A stretch of DNA of 9,717 nucleotides from Chitinophagaceae bacterium (GCA_021738605.1 JAIPBY010000086.1:1-9717); one strand, 5' to 3'; shown: positions 1 through 7,806, numbered from the stretch's first letter. Translations and numbers: made by a program. The notes: generated from the letters alone by a model not told the origin.

Positions 1-2321
1 ACCAATCCCTTGCCAAAAACCAATTGCCACATCCTGTTGACGGCAACCCGGGATGTCAATGGGTTTTTATCATCAAACATCCATTGTGCAAGGCCCAACC
101 TGTTTTTAGGTAGCTCCTTGGGGAAAGGCATGATGGCGGCAGGTGTTGAGGGTTCGACCGTATCCCCGTAACTATCGTACACGCCACGCAGCAATACACG
201 GGTGTTTCTGGGCTTGGGAAGATCTCCCATGACCATGACCTCTTTGGTTGAATCATATAGATCACACAATGATTTGCGTGCACGCATCAATGCAGTGCTG
301 TCGTATTCGTTTTTGGTCCCCTTTGGATCAAAATGTAATTTCCCATACAGGTGCCTGATTTCTGCTGGAGACAAGGTATTGGTGAACATATGAAATTCAT
401 CAATTTCCCCACCGGGCATGCTGCGGTCGAGTTCTCTTTTTCCAAATACAAGACCCCGATAACGGCCTGTCTTGTGGATATTGGGATAGGAGCGAATGTT
501 CTTGTACAAATGGTCAAACTCTGTATCAGTTGGCGCTTGTTTTCCATTGAGGTGGATGCGCAGGCCTGAGGCTTTGCTGCTGCCGTCGTAACTGATGGCC
601 ACATGATACCATTGGTTGGGTATTAATTTTTCTTTGGTGATGACGCTGACGGCATCATGTGGATACGCATGATTCAGCCTGAAATTGAGCTTGTTCTCTT
701 TCATCAAAAGATCATATCCCTGGTATCCATAGCGGTGGGGATCACTGGCATGGAAAACAGTTGCCAAAGGATAGTTCGTTGGCACCTTGATCCAAAGGCT
801 GAAAGCAAAGGGATCATAGCGTTCAAAATAGGCTATTTTGTAGGGATCAAAAGAAACGGATGTTTCATCATTGTATTTCAGGGAACGACCAATAACACCC
901 TGACCATATTCAGCCATCCTAGTTGAAGCATCAATCTTGCTTGCTGTGGCATTGATAAAATACTCCTTATCCTTGACAACCTTTGTTTTATCAAAATCAA
1001 GTTTGGCAACCAATTTTGCTGTCAACGCTGCAGCAATCTCCTTTTCAGTTGCTGCATCAAGTGCTGCAATCTTTTGCCTTTCTTTGGGTGCTTCCTTTTT
1101 TTCAAGGGCTGCAATCTGTCTGGCATAAACACCAATCTTCTGATCATCCGCATCGGATGTCAATCGAAGTGTGGGACCGGCCACCATATCGGGGCCGCCA
1201 TAATTAGGACTACCCTTTTCAAACGTGCTGTTGAAAAAAGCATACATGGAATAGTAGTCCTTCTGACTTATTGGATCATACTTATGGTCATGGCATTTTG
1301 CACAACCTACTGTCATCGCAAGCATTGCCGTACCCAGCGTATTCGTGCGATCTACAACGTACTCCACACGGTACTCCTCATCAATAATCCCCGCTTCTGA
1401 ATTCTGTTTGTGCATGCGGTTGAATCCTGTTGCCAATACCTGTTCCTTGGTGGCATTGGGCAAGAGATCACCCGCTATCTGCCAGGTGAGAAAATCATTA
1501 AATGGGATGTTTCTATTGTACGCACTGATCACCCAATCACGCCATGGACTTACCTCATGGTGTTTGTCGTCCAGATAGCCATGGCTGTCTGCAAACCTTG
1601 CCACATCCAGCCAGTAGGCCGACATGCGCTCTCCGTAGTGATGGGAAGCCAGGTACTTGTCTACCAATTTTTCATAGGCCTTGGGATCTGTATCCTTCAG
1701 AAAGGCATCCACTTCCTTGACATCCGGCGCAATGCCTCTGATGTCAAAACTGAGCCTGCGGATCAGGGTTTCCTTGTCCGCTTGTTTGGCTGGTTGCAAC
1801 CCCGCATTCTCCATTGCATCCAAGGTGAAATGATCAATGTCATTCTTGATCCAATCGCTATTGTTCACAGAAGGAACTGCCGCCGATTTCAAGGGAACAA
1901 AGGCCCAATGTTTTTTATACTCAGCGCCTTGCTTCACCCATTTTACCAGGACGGCTTTTTCGTAAGCAGAGAGGTCCAGGTGAGACTCAGGTGAGGGCAT
2001 GACATAATCAGCATCTTCGCTAAGGATTCGCTTTACCAGTTCACTTTTGGAAAGGTTTCCCGGAACAATGGCCTTCAAGCCAGACTCGGTCACTTTGCTA
2101 TAGGCAAAAGAGGCAATGTCCAGGCGCAGATCAGCCTTCTGTTTCTTCGCGTCCGGACCATGGCAGGAGAAGCATTTGTCTGAGAGTATTTTTTTGACAT
2201 GAATGTTATAATCAATCTCTTCAGGGAGAGATGCATAGGCTTCAGCAACTTCCTTGGGGAGTTCGGTATTGTCACAACCGAAAAGCATTAACGCAAGAAA
2301 AAAGATGAGAATTCCTCTCAT
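1..2321 (-). CDS. Planctomycete-type cytochrome c lipoprotein with LamG-like insert (PSCyt1-DUF1549-LamG-DUF1553), 3' part missing
   Basis: The frame opens at an ATG (2321-2319) and stays open for 773 codons to the left edge, so the C-terminus is missing. Residues 1-16 form a lipoprotein signal with lipobox L-F-G-C (Cys16), so the mature protein is probably membrane-anchored. A c-type heme motif, CFSCH, lies at 50-54, with a candidate Met axial ligand at 108 (PSCyt1 domain). DUF1549 covers about 155-365 and ends with a second CxxCH (CAKCH, 340-344) followed by the family's DHKYDPISQKDYY signature. A charged, helix-prone linker (about 395-435) leads to a LamG/concanavalin-like domain (about 440-660; NQWYHVAISYDG at 569-580 and GEIDEFHMF at 638-646 are typical). 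DUF1553 begins near 738 (RLGLAQWM, NPLTSRVAVNRMW). This family is expanded in Planctomycetes and Verrucomicrobia, often beside sulfatases; its biochemical role is not established. Redox chemistry on, or binding of, polysaccharides is an inference. Confidence 0.93.
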   Translation of the reverse strand, partial: MRGILIFFLALMLFGCDNTELPKEVAEAYASLPEEIDYNIHVKKILSDKCFSCHGPDAKKQKADLRLDIASFAYSKVTESGLKAIVPGNLSKSELVKRILSEDADYVMPSPESHLDLSAYEKAVLVKWVKQGAEYKKHWAFVPLKSAAVPSVNNSDWIKNDIDHFTLDAMENAGLQPAKQADKETLIRRLSFDIRGIAPDVKEVDAFLKDTDPKAYEKLVDKYLASHHYGERMSAYWLDVARFADSHGYLDDKHHEVSPWRDWVISAYNRNIPFNDFLTWQIAGDLLPNATKEQVLATGFNRMHKQNSEAGIIDEEYRVEYVVDRTNTLGTAMLAMTVGCAKCHDHKYDPISQKDYYSMYAFFNSTFEKGSPNYGGPDMVAGPTLRLTSDADDQKIGVYARQIAALEKKEAPKERQKIAALDAATEKEIAAALTAKLVAKLDFDKTKVVKDKEYFINATASKIDASTRMAEYGQGVIGRSLKYNDETSVSFDPYKIAYFERYDPFAFSLWIKVPTNYPLATVFHASDPHRYGYQGYDLLMKENKLNFRLNHAYPHDAVSVITKEKLIPNQWYHVAISYDGSSKASGLRIHLNGKQAPTDTEFDHLYKNIRSYPNIHKTGRYRGLVFGKRELDRSMPGGEIDEFHMFTNTLSPAEIRHLYGKLHFDPKGTKNEYDSTALMRARKSLCDLYDSTKEVMVMGDLPKPRNTRVLLRGVYDSYGDTVEPSTPAAIMPFPKELPKNRLGLAQWMFDDKNPLTSRVAVNRMWQLVFGKGL

Positions 2322-2341
2322 GGGAGTGCTTTTATTGTAGT

Positions 2342-2358
2342 AGTAAACGTAATTTACT
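2342..2358. promoter_or_regulatory. Inverted repeat in the divergent intergenic region (possible operator)
   Basis: AGTAAA (2342-2347) and TTTACT (2353-2358) form a perfect 6-bp dyad around a 5-bp centre. It sits in the 67-bp gap between two divergent genes and covers the candidate -7 box of the leftward gene. Its position fits a repressor or activator site shared by both genes. The arms are AT-rich and short, so chance is a real alternative. Confidence 0.3.
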
Positions 2359-2380
2359 CTATTATACCTAAATCCAAAAA
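2349..2380 (-). promoter_or_regulatory. Candidate Bacteroidota-type promoter for the cytochrome lipoprotein gene
   Basis: On the minus strand, TTTTTGG (2380-2374) is followed after 18 nt by TAAATTAC (2356-2349). This resembles the Bacteroidota primary-sigma arrangement of a TTTG element near -33 and TAnnTTTG near -7, although the last two bases of the -7 box do not match. A TATAAT hexamer (2366-2361) lies between them but has no well-placed -35 partner. Transcription would start roughly 20-25 bases upstream of the ATG at 2321. The assignment is by eye only. Confidence 0.3.
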
Positions 2381-2388
2381 CGAATTTC

Positions 2389-4617
2389 ATGCGCAGAAAA
2401 TACCTTCGGTTTACACTGCTGATGCTCACCATCGGCATCCTTGAAACCCAGGCACAATCGATACATGTGAGCCCGAAAGGAAGCGACAAAAACCCCGGAA
2501 CCAAAGAAAAACCTGTTGCCAGCCTGACTGCGGCCAGAACCTTGGTCAGGAACCATAAAAAAACAAAAGGACTGCCCAAAGGCGGGCTCAATGTAATCAT
2601 CTACGGTGGCATTTATGATCTGCAGGAGACATTCCAACTTTCTGAAGAGGATGCGGGCCCCATCGTTTGGTCAGCCGCAGCAGGGGAAAAAGTGAACATC
2701 ACCGGAGGAAAAACAATACAACCGGGAAAGTTCAGCAAGGTGACTGATAAGGCTATTCTAAACAGGCTGGAAAAAGATGCCATCGGAAATATTTGGCAGG
2801 CAGACCTGCGGGCCGAAGGAATCAATAACCTCGGTAACCACCGCCAATATGGTCATGGCCTGCCTGTTGTGCCGGCAACACTGGAACTCTTCTACAATGG
2901 TGAACCCATGACCCTTTCAAGGTATCCCAACAAGGGTGCCATGAAAATCGGCAAGGTATCCGATCCGGGATCCGTTCCACGCACTGGCGACAAATCCAAT
3001 CGGGGTGCCCAGTTTGCCTATACAGACAGCAGGCATAAAAAATGGGTTGGGCAACAGAATATCTGGATTCAAGGCACATTGAATTACGGTTTTGGGGATG
3101 ACTATAACCCCATTGATTTTATAGACACCATTGCGGGACAGGTCAAACTCAAGAAACCGCATCTCTATGGCGTTGGCTCTGGAAAAGATTTTCAGGAATA
3201 TGTGGCCATCAATATACTTGAAGAATTGGACAGCCCCGGAGAATGGTATATCGATGAAAGATCAGGAATACTTTACTTCTGGCCACCCACTGACATGAAG
3301 GATGCGCTGATACAGGTTTCCATGTTGGAAGATCCCATCATCGCACTCGAAGGCACTGAGCATGTAACACTCAGGGGGCTTACCATTGAAGCTGGCAGGG
3401 GAATCGGCCTATACATCGAGCGCAGCAATCATACCCTTGTTGCCGGCTGCACCGTAAGGAATGTGGGTACATCAGGAATTTTTATGGGCCAGGGAGCGAA
3501 ATTATTGGATGAGAATGCCTCGATTGATGACTATGTTGGTGAACCACAATCCAGACAGATTGGAAGTTTTCAAAACCATATCTACAGGAACAATGCCTGG
3601 AACAGAAAAGCCGGCAGCAACAATGGCGTGCTGAGCTGTGATGTCTACAACACAGGTAGTGGCGGAATTTACATCAGTGGAGGAGACAAGAAAACACTGA
3701 CAAAGGGCAACAGTTATGCTGAAAACTGCAGGGTATACAACTATACCAGGAGGAATAAATTTACCTGGGCAGGCATCCGGGTAGATGGATGCGGCAACAG
3801 GATTTCGCACAACGAGATTTTCAATTCAGACTGGCATGGCATCTTTGTACACGGAAACGACCACCTGTTTGAATACAACTACATCCATGATGTCACCCTG
3901 AATTCAAACGATACCTCTCCCTGGTACATTGGCAGAAATCCCAGCGATAGGGGCAATGTTATCCGCTACAATTATCTTGACAATTGTGGCAATCCCAACA
4001 GGATGACCATGGGCATTTATTGTGATGATTCATCAACAGATGTCTATGTATATGGAAATGTTTTCAACAACATGAAAACCAACCATGGTTTGCTGTTCAG
4101 CAACGCAGGCTGGGATATTGTGATGAAGAATAACATTGTAATCAACCCGATTGCGCATACAGCAGTAGTTTCTGCACTCTGGTATACCTGGGCTGCACCA
4201 CAAACAAAGGAAATGTTTGGAAAGAACGGGGTCATCAGAAGGAGGCTTGAGCAAGAGATTGATTTCAGGTCTCCGCCTTATTCAACAAAGTATCCCGCAT
4301 TGCTTCCCTACCTTGATGTGATTGTGGAAGGAAAAGAGTGGCAGGCAATGCGTTCCAGGGGTAACATGCTGGAAGGAAACCTGATTGTTGGCGGACCAGA
4401 AAATCCAATCGAATTGTTGGGAGGTCAACATGCGCAGATGGATGGCAAAAACAATTGGGTTACCAAAGAAGATCCCGGATTTGTAGACATGAAGAACAAG
4501 AACTTCAACCTGAAACCAGATGCCAAGGCCTACCAGATGATTCCAGGTTTTGAACCCATCCCATTTGACAAGATGGGAACCTACAAGGATGCATACAGGA
4601 AATCGGAGAAACAATAA
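2389..4617 (+). CDS. Secreted right-handed parallel beta-helix protein, GH141-like candidate carbohydrate-active enzyme
   Basis: A complete 742-residue protein. Residues 1-23 are a signal peptide (MRRKYLR n-region, hydrophobic core, cleavage after TQAQ), so it is exported. The N-terminus carries the family's opening motif (IHVSPKGSDKNPGT, 25-38), followed by LELFYNGEPMTLSRYPN (165-181) and EWYIDERSGILYFWPP (285-300). From about 325 to 590 there are successive beta-helix rungs rich in Asn, Gly and Ile (VTLRGLTIEAG, GNRISHNEIFNS, NDHLFEYNYIHDV, GNVIRYNYLDN, VYVYGNVFNN). A tail rung follows near 657-710. Such proteins include GH141 (fucosidase/xylanase) and related polysaccharide-acting beta-helix enzymes. 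Family membership is inferred from remembered motifs and the substrate is unknown; a polysaccharide lyase or non-catalytic binding role is possible. Acidic candidates for a catalytic site include Asp466, Asp508 and Asp546-547. The gene diverges from the cytochrome lipoprotein gene and converges on a sulfatase gene. No ribosome-binding site is obvious. Confidence 0.85.
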   Translation: MRRKYLRFTLLMLTIGILETQAQSIHVSPKGSDKNPGTKEKPVASLTAARTLVRNHKKTKGLPKGGLNVIIYGGIYDLQETFQLSEEDAGPIVWSAAAGEKVNITGGKTIQPGKFSKVTDKAILNRLEKDAIGNIWQADLRAEGINNLGNHRQYGHGLPVVPATLELFYNGEPMTLSRYPNKGAMKIGKVSDPGSVPRTGDKSNRGAQFAYTDSRHKKWVGQQNIWIQGTLNYGFGDDYNPIDFIDTIAGQVKLKKPHLYGVGSGKDFQEYVAINILEELDSPGEWYIDERSGILYFWPPTDMKDALIQVSMLEDPIIALEGTEHVTLRGLTIEAGRGIGLYIERSNHTLVAGCTVRNVGTSGIFMGQGAKLLDENASIDDYVGEPQSRQIGSFQNHIYRNNAWNRKAGSNNGVLSCDVYNTGSGGIYISGGDKKTLTKGNSYAENCRVYNYTRRNKFTWAGIRVDGCGNRISHNEIFNSDWHGIFVHGNDHLFEYNYIHDVTLNSNDTSPWYIGRNPSDRGNVIRYNYLDNCGNPNRMTMGIYCDDSSTDVYVYGNVFNNMKTNHGLLFSNAGWDIVMKNNIVINPIAHTAVVSALWYTWAAPQTKEMFGKNGVIRRRLEQEIDFRSPPYSTKYPALLPYLDVIVEGKEWQAMRSRGNMLEGNLIVGGPENPIELLGGQHAQMDGKNNWVTKEDPGFVDMKNKNFNLKPDAKAYQMIPGFEPIPFDKMGTYKDAYRKSEKQ

Positions 4618-4629
4618 AAAAATCCCCTG

Positions 4630-6204
4630 CTAATAGGTATTACTTGCCTTGGAAACTGACTGACTCAAATGCTGCTGCAGCGATTCGTCTGGCCAGGGAA
4701 TTTGCTGTCCATTCTGTCTGAATGTTGGCATGGAGGCGTTGCGCTTTTTCAATTTCTTGGTCATCAGGGATGCCATTTCGCGGAGCTTCGCGGGTTGGAC
4801 TTTGGCCAAATCATGTTCTTCTCCTATGTCCTTGGAGAGATCATACAATTCCAGTTCCCCGGTCTTGTGAAAATAGATCAGCTTCCAATTGCCTTTGCGC
4901 AGGGCCGTTCCCCAGGAGATACCGTGGTTGTTGACATTGGTCCAGTTGTTGGGATAATGCCATAACAACACTTTTTTGTCGTCTTTCAGTGTAGGATTTT
5001 TCAGAAAGGGGGCGATGGATTTCCCGTCAATGGTCTGGGCGGTATTGTATTTTTTTATCCCAGCGAGCTCAATCATGGAAGGGAACCAATCATCGATGCT
5101 TACATACTGATGATTGGTCGAGTTGTCTTGTATGCCAGGGCCAGCAACAATCATCGGTACACGGATCCCGCCTTCATACAATGAGCCCTTGCCTTGCTTG
5201 AGGGGAAGGTTTTGGGTATGTGCCTTGCCGGTTCTGGGAGGAACCAGGCTTAGGCTTCCATTGTCTGTCATGAAGATGATATAGGTGTTTTTGTCTTGCC
5301 CACTTGATTGAAGATAGTCCATCAGTTCACCAAGGCTTTTGTCCATGCCTTCCACCAGTGCAGCATATTTGGCTTCTGTATCCGTAAGGCCTTTGTCGAT
5401 ATAGTGTTGGTAAAAGCGATCATCCTTGTTGAAAGGTAAATGCACAGCATAGTGCGCCATATAAAGAAAAAAAGGCTTTCCTGTTGGCAGGTTTGCCTTC
5501 ATGGCAGCAATGGCCTCTTCCGTTAATGCATCGGTTAAAAATGTTCCTTTGGCAGCATGCTTCTCAAGGCCACGAACGCCCCAGAGCGTGTCGTTGGGGT
5601 TGCCCTTGTACTGATCCTTCGCCAGAAAACTTCCGGGATGTCCTGCGGCAGTTCCCGCAATGTTGACATCGAAGCCAACGTTCAATGGATTGGAAGCAGG
5701 AGTGCCATAAGGAGCGAAATGGGCCTTGCCGCAGTGAATGGTATGGTAGCCCGCTTGCTTCAACAATGAAGGCAAGGGTGTTGCCAAGACCGTATTGTTG
5801 ATGCCCTCCACTGGGCTCATGCCATTGTGGTTCCAATTGGGTGGAACCAGCACACTGTCTGGATAATCGGTGGGCGTATTCTTTTTTACATTGGTCCAAT
5901 TGGTGACATTGTGCCTGGCAACATTCATGCCCGTCATCAGGCTGACACGTGTAGGTGTACAAACAGGATTGGCATATGCATTGGTAAACTTCATGCCCTG
6001 CCCTGCCAGCCGCTCCATGTTGGGGGTGCGGAAGATCATGTTCAGCGGTGTTTTTTTATCCCAAAAGGGAAGGGAGCAATCCTGCCATCCCATGTCATCC
6101 ACCATGAAGAAAATGATGTTCGGACGTTGCTCTTGTGCATCAAGAGACAAACCAAACAACAACAATGCAGGGAGAATTGAACGCAACAATTTCATGAAAC
6201 TCAT
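4630..6204 (-). CDS. Secreted family S1 (formylglycine-type) sulfatase, second of a tandem pair
   Basis: An alkaline-phosphatase-superfamily sulfatase that would hydrolyse sulfate esters, probably on a polysaccharide in the periplasm or outside the cell. From the ATG at 6204 it has 524 residues, with a signal peptide (SFMKLLRSILPALLLFGLSLDAQ). Metal-binding Asp36-Asp37 (FMVDDMG) precede the CTPTR signature; Cys82 would be converted to formylglycine and Arg86 belongs to the same motif. Further active-site residues visible are Lys160 and His162 (CGKAH), His255 (HYAVH), Asp314-Asn315 (MTDNG) and Lys339 (KQGKG). The C-terminal subdomain carries ALRKGNWKLIYF and LYDLSKD. An upstream in-frame ATG at 6243 would add 13 residues but overlap the preceding gene by 38 bases and weaken the signal peptide. 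The ATG at 6204 lies one base after the preceding stop and suits translational coupling; an ATG at 6195 is also possible. The substrate is not determinable from sequence alone. Confidence 0.93.
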   Translation of the reverse strand: MSFMKLLRSILPALLLFGLSLDAQEQRPNIIFFMVDDMGWQDCSLPFWDKKTPLNMIFRTPNMERLAGQGMKFTNAYANPVCTPTRVSLMTGMNVARHNVTNWTNVKKNTPTDYPDSVLVPPNWNHNGMSPVEGINNTVLATPLPSLLKQAGYHTIHCGKAHFAPYGTPASNPLNVGFDVNIAGTAAGHPGSFLAKDQYKGNPNDTLWGVRGLEKHAAKGTFLTDALTEEAIAAMKANLPTGKPFFLYMAHYAVHLPFNKDDRFYQHYIDKGLTDTEAKYAALVEGMDKSLGELMDYLQSSGQDKNTYIIFMTDNGSLSLVPPRTGKAHTQNLPLKQGKGSLYEGGIRVPMIVAGPGIQDNSTNHQYVSIDDWFPSMIELAGIKKYNTAQTIDGKSIAPFLKNPTLKDDKKVLLWHYPNNWTNVNNHGISWGTALRKGNWKLIYFHKTGELELYDLSKDIGEEHDLAKVQPAKLREMASLMTKKLKKRNASMPTFRQNGQQIPWPDESLQQHLSQSVSKASNTY

Positions 6205-6205
6205 T

Positions 6206-7738
6206 TTAAAAATTAAGTTGTTTCCATGGATATTCACCATCATTTTTTTGAGGCTTCCCAGGAGTAGATCTGCCTTCCTGGATGTATTTTTTCAGCAAAG
6301 CAATCAGCTCTTCAACCCGCTGAGGAAACTGATGGTAACAGTTGTCCTTTTCTGCAAGATCTTTTTTGAGGTTGTACAATTGAATGGGTGGTAATCCCTC
6401 TTCCGCTTTCCCAGGTGTTGGAAAACTCCAGCCACCAGAACCTGCAGCAAGGATGAGTTTCCAATCTCCCTTCCGAATGGCAAAACTACCATTGATGGAA
6501 TGGTGTACAGTGGCTTCACGAATGTTGCCTTTAAAATTGGGATTCAACAAAACTGGAAGAAGATCATGGCTGTCTTCTGCTTCATTGTCTTTCAAATCAT
6601 AATCAACGATTGAGGCAAAGGTGGCGATAAAATCATTCAATGATACCGTCTGGGAAACAGTCCTCGGGCGCTTGATGGTTGCGGGCCACTGAACCACCAA
6701 TGGCACACGGTGTCCCGCTTCAAAGATATCCGCCTTGTGTCCACGGTAGCCGTTGTTGGAATCATGTCCCCTTTCTTTCAAGAATTTAAAATCAGCCTGT
6801 GGAGAGCAGCCATTGTCAGAGGTAAAAACAAGGATGGTATTTTCTGTCAAATTGTTCGCTTTCAATACCTGTTGAATGGCGCCTACAAAATCATCCACCT
6901 GTTTCACAAAATCTGCATATACATTCAAGCCTGAACTTCCAACGAATGATTTGTTTGGCGAAATGGGAGTATGGGGAGCAGTAATGGGCAGGTAAAGAAA
7001 AAATGGCACTCCAGCGCTTGCAGCCTTGCCGATGTAGTTGACAGATCTTTGCTGAAGATCGGGCATGATGTTCTCTAAGTTCCATCCCTCAACCCCGATT
7101 CCAGGCCTGCAATCTGCATAGGGTTGCGTTGGGTAAAATACTGTTGGCTTGCCCAAGATCCTGTCGTTTTCCATGTAAGCGTATGGAGGATAATTGGGTG
7201 CATCCATTCCGAAGAAATAATCAAACCCTATGGATGTTGGCCCACCGGGAACCTGCTTTGCAAAATCGATGTTCTGCTGGTCTTTGTTGTCAACCGGAGC
7301 CTTACCGTCGATGGTAGGCCAGTTCCATCCCAGGTGCCACTTCCCCATTGCTGCCGTCTGGTAGCCCTTTGATTTGAGCATGCTGGCCATGTTGGTTCTT
7401 CCCATTTCCAGCAATGGCTTGTCGTATTGCACCAGCACTCCTTGCTTCAATCTTGACCGCCAATTGTACCTGCCGGTTAAGATGCCGTAACGTGTTGGCG
7501 TACACACAGCAGCGCTTGAATGTGCATCAGTAAACAAGATTCCGTTTGCAGCAATCTTGTCTATATTGGGCGTGTTGATTTTTCCCTGCTTATTAAAACA
7601 TGAAACATCACCCATCCCCAAATCATCCGCCAAAATAAAAATGATGTTTGGACGATCCATCTTGAGCTGGGCATTGGCCGACATAAATGCAAAAAGGAAA
7701 GCACATAAAAACAAAAAACTTGTGGCATGATGACGCAT
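6206..7738 (-). CDS. Secreted family S1 (formylglycine-type) sulfatase, first of a tandem pair
   Basis: A 510-residue arylsulfatase-type sulfate ester hydrolase. Residues 1-24 (RHH n-region, Phe/Leu-rich core, ANAQ) form a signal peptide. The calcium-binding Asp38-Asp39 (ILADDLG) and CTPTR signature (Cys79 to formylglycine, Arg83) are intact. MGKWHLG (131-137; Lys133, His135), PHTP (His256) and TSDNGCSP (Asp308, Asn309) are also present. GYRGHKADIFEAGHRVP (330-346) resembles the subgroup related to N-acetylgalactosamine-6-sulfatases; that subgroup call is from memory and tentative. It differs clearly in sequence from the neighbouring sulfatase, so the pair probably acts on different sulfate positions or substrates rather than being a recent duplication. 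The start codon lies within a terminator-like hairpin. No in-frame ATG further downstream preserves the signal peptide (the next Met is residue 19), which supports this start. No maturase gene is in the window. Confidence 0.93.
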   Translation of the reverse strand: MRHHATSFLFLCAFLFAFMSANAQLKMDRPNIIFILADDLGMGDVSCFNKQGKINTPNIDKIAANGILFTDAHSSAAVCTPTRYGILTGRYNWRSRLKQGVLVQYDKPLLEMGRTNMASMLKSKGYQTAAMGKWHLGWNWPTIDGKAPVDNKDQQNIDFAKQVPGGPTSIGFDYFFGMDAPNYPPYAYMENDRILGKPTVFYPTQPYADCRPGIGVEGWNLENIMPDLQQRSVNYIGKAASAGVPFFLYLPITAPHTPISPNKSFVGSSGLNVYADFVKQVDDFVGAIQQVLKANNLTENTILVFTSDNGCSPQADFKFLKERGHDSNNGYRGHKADIFEAGHRVPLVVQWPATIKRPRTVSQTVSLNDFIATFASIVDYDLKDNEAEDSHDLLPVLLNPNFKGNIREATVHHSINGSFAIRKGDWKLILAAGSGGWSFPTPGKAEEGLPPIQLYNLKKDLAEKDNCYHQFPQRVEELIALLKKYIQEGRSTPGKPQKNDGEYPWKQLNF

Positions 7739-7758
7739 GCCACAAGTTAATTTTTTTT
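7705..7758 (-). terminator. Intrinsic terminator hairpin (potentially bidirectional) overlapping the first sulfatase start codon
   Basis: AACTTGTGGCAT (7717-7728) and ATGCCACAAGTT (7737-7748) form a perfect 12-bp stem with an 8-base loop. On the minus strand the stem runs into six Ts, a G and five more Ts (7718-7707). On the plus strand it is followed by AA and eight Ts (7751-7758). This is the standard intrinsic terminator layout, placed 58 nt beyond the ammonium transporter stop codon and therefore suited to end that transcript. No plus-strand gene ends nearby, so the minus direction matters. The sulfatase ATG (7738-7736) lies at the stem-loop junction. Confidence 0.75.
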
Positions 7759-7806
7759 CTGCATCCGCTGCATGATGCTGCTATGCATTTCAACAGAAGT
7801 GAGGCA

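Noticed and set aside
1410..1994. A 194-codon open frame on the plus strand.
   Set aside because: It lies wholly antisense to the well-conserved DUF1549 part of the cytochrome lipoprotein gene, and its product shows no recognisable motif.
6205..6243. Longer start of the second sulfatase at ATG 6243.
   Set aside because: It would overlap the preceding sulfatase by 38 bases and put a polar stretch ahead of an otherwise good signal peptide.
5870..6394. A 174-codon open frame on the plus strand spanning the sulfatase junction.
   Set aside because: It is antisense to conserved sulfatase coding sequence on both sides and its translation looks like a shadow frame.
4630..7738. Recent duplication of the two sulfatase genes.
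   Set aside because: Outside the shared family motifs (DD, CTPTR, DNG) the two proteins differ strongly in sequence and spacing, so they are distant members rather than a fresh duplication.
7761..7786. Small GCATC/GATGC and GCAT/ATGC dyads between amt and the terminator.
   Set aside because: The stems are short, and on the minus strand they are followed by an A-tract rather than a T-tract; no clear function.
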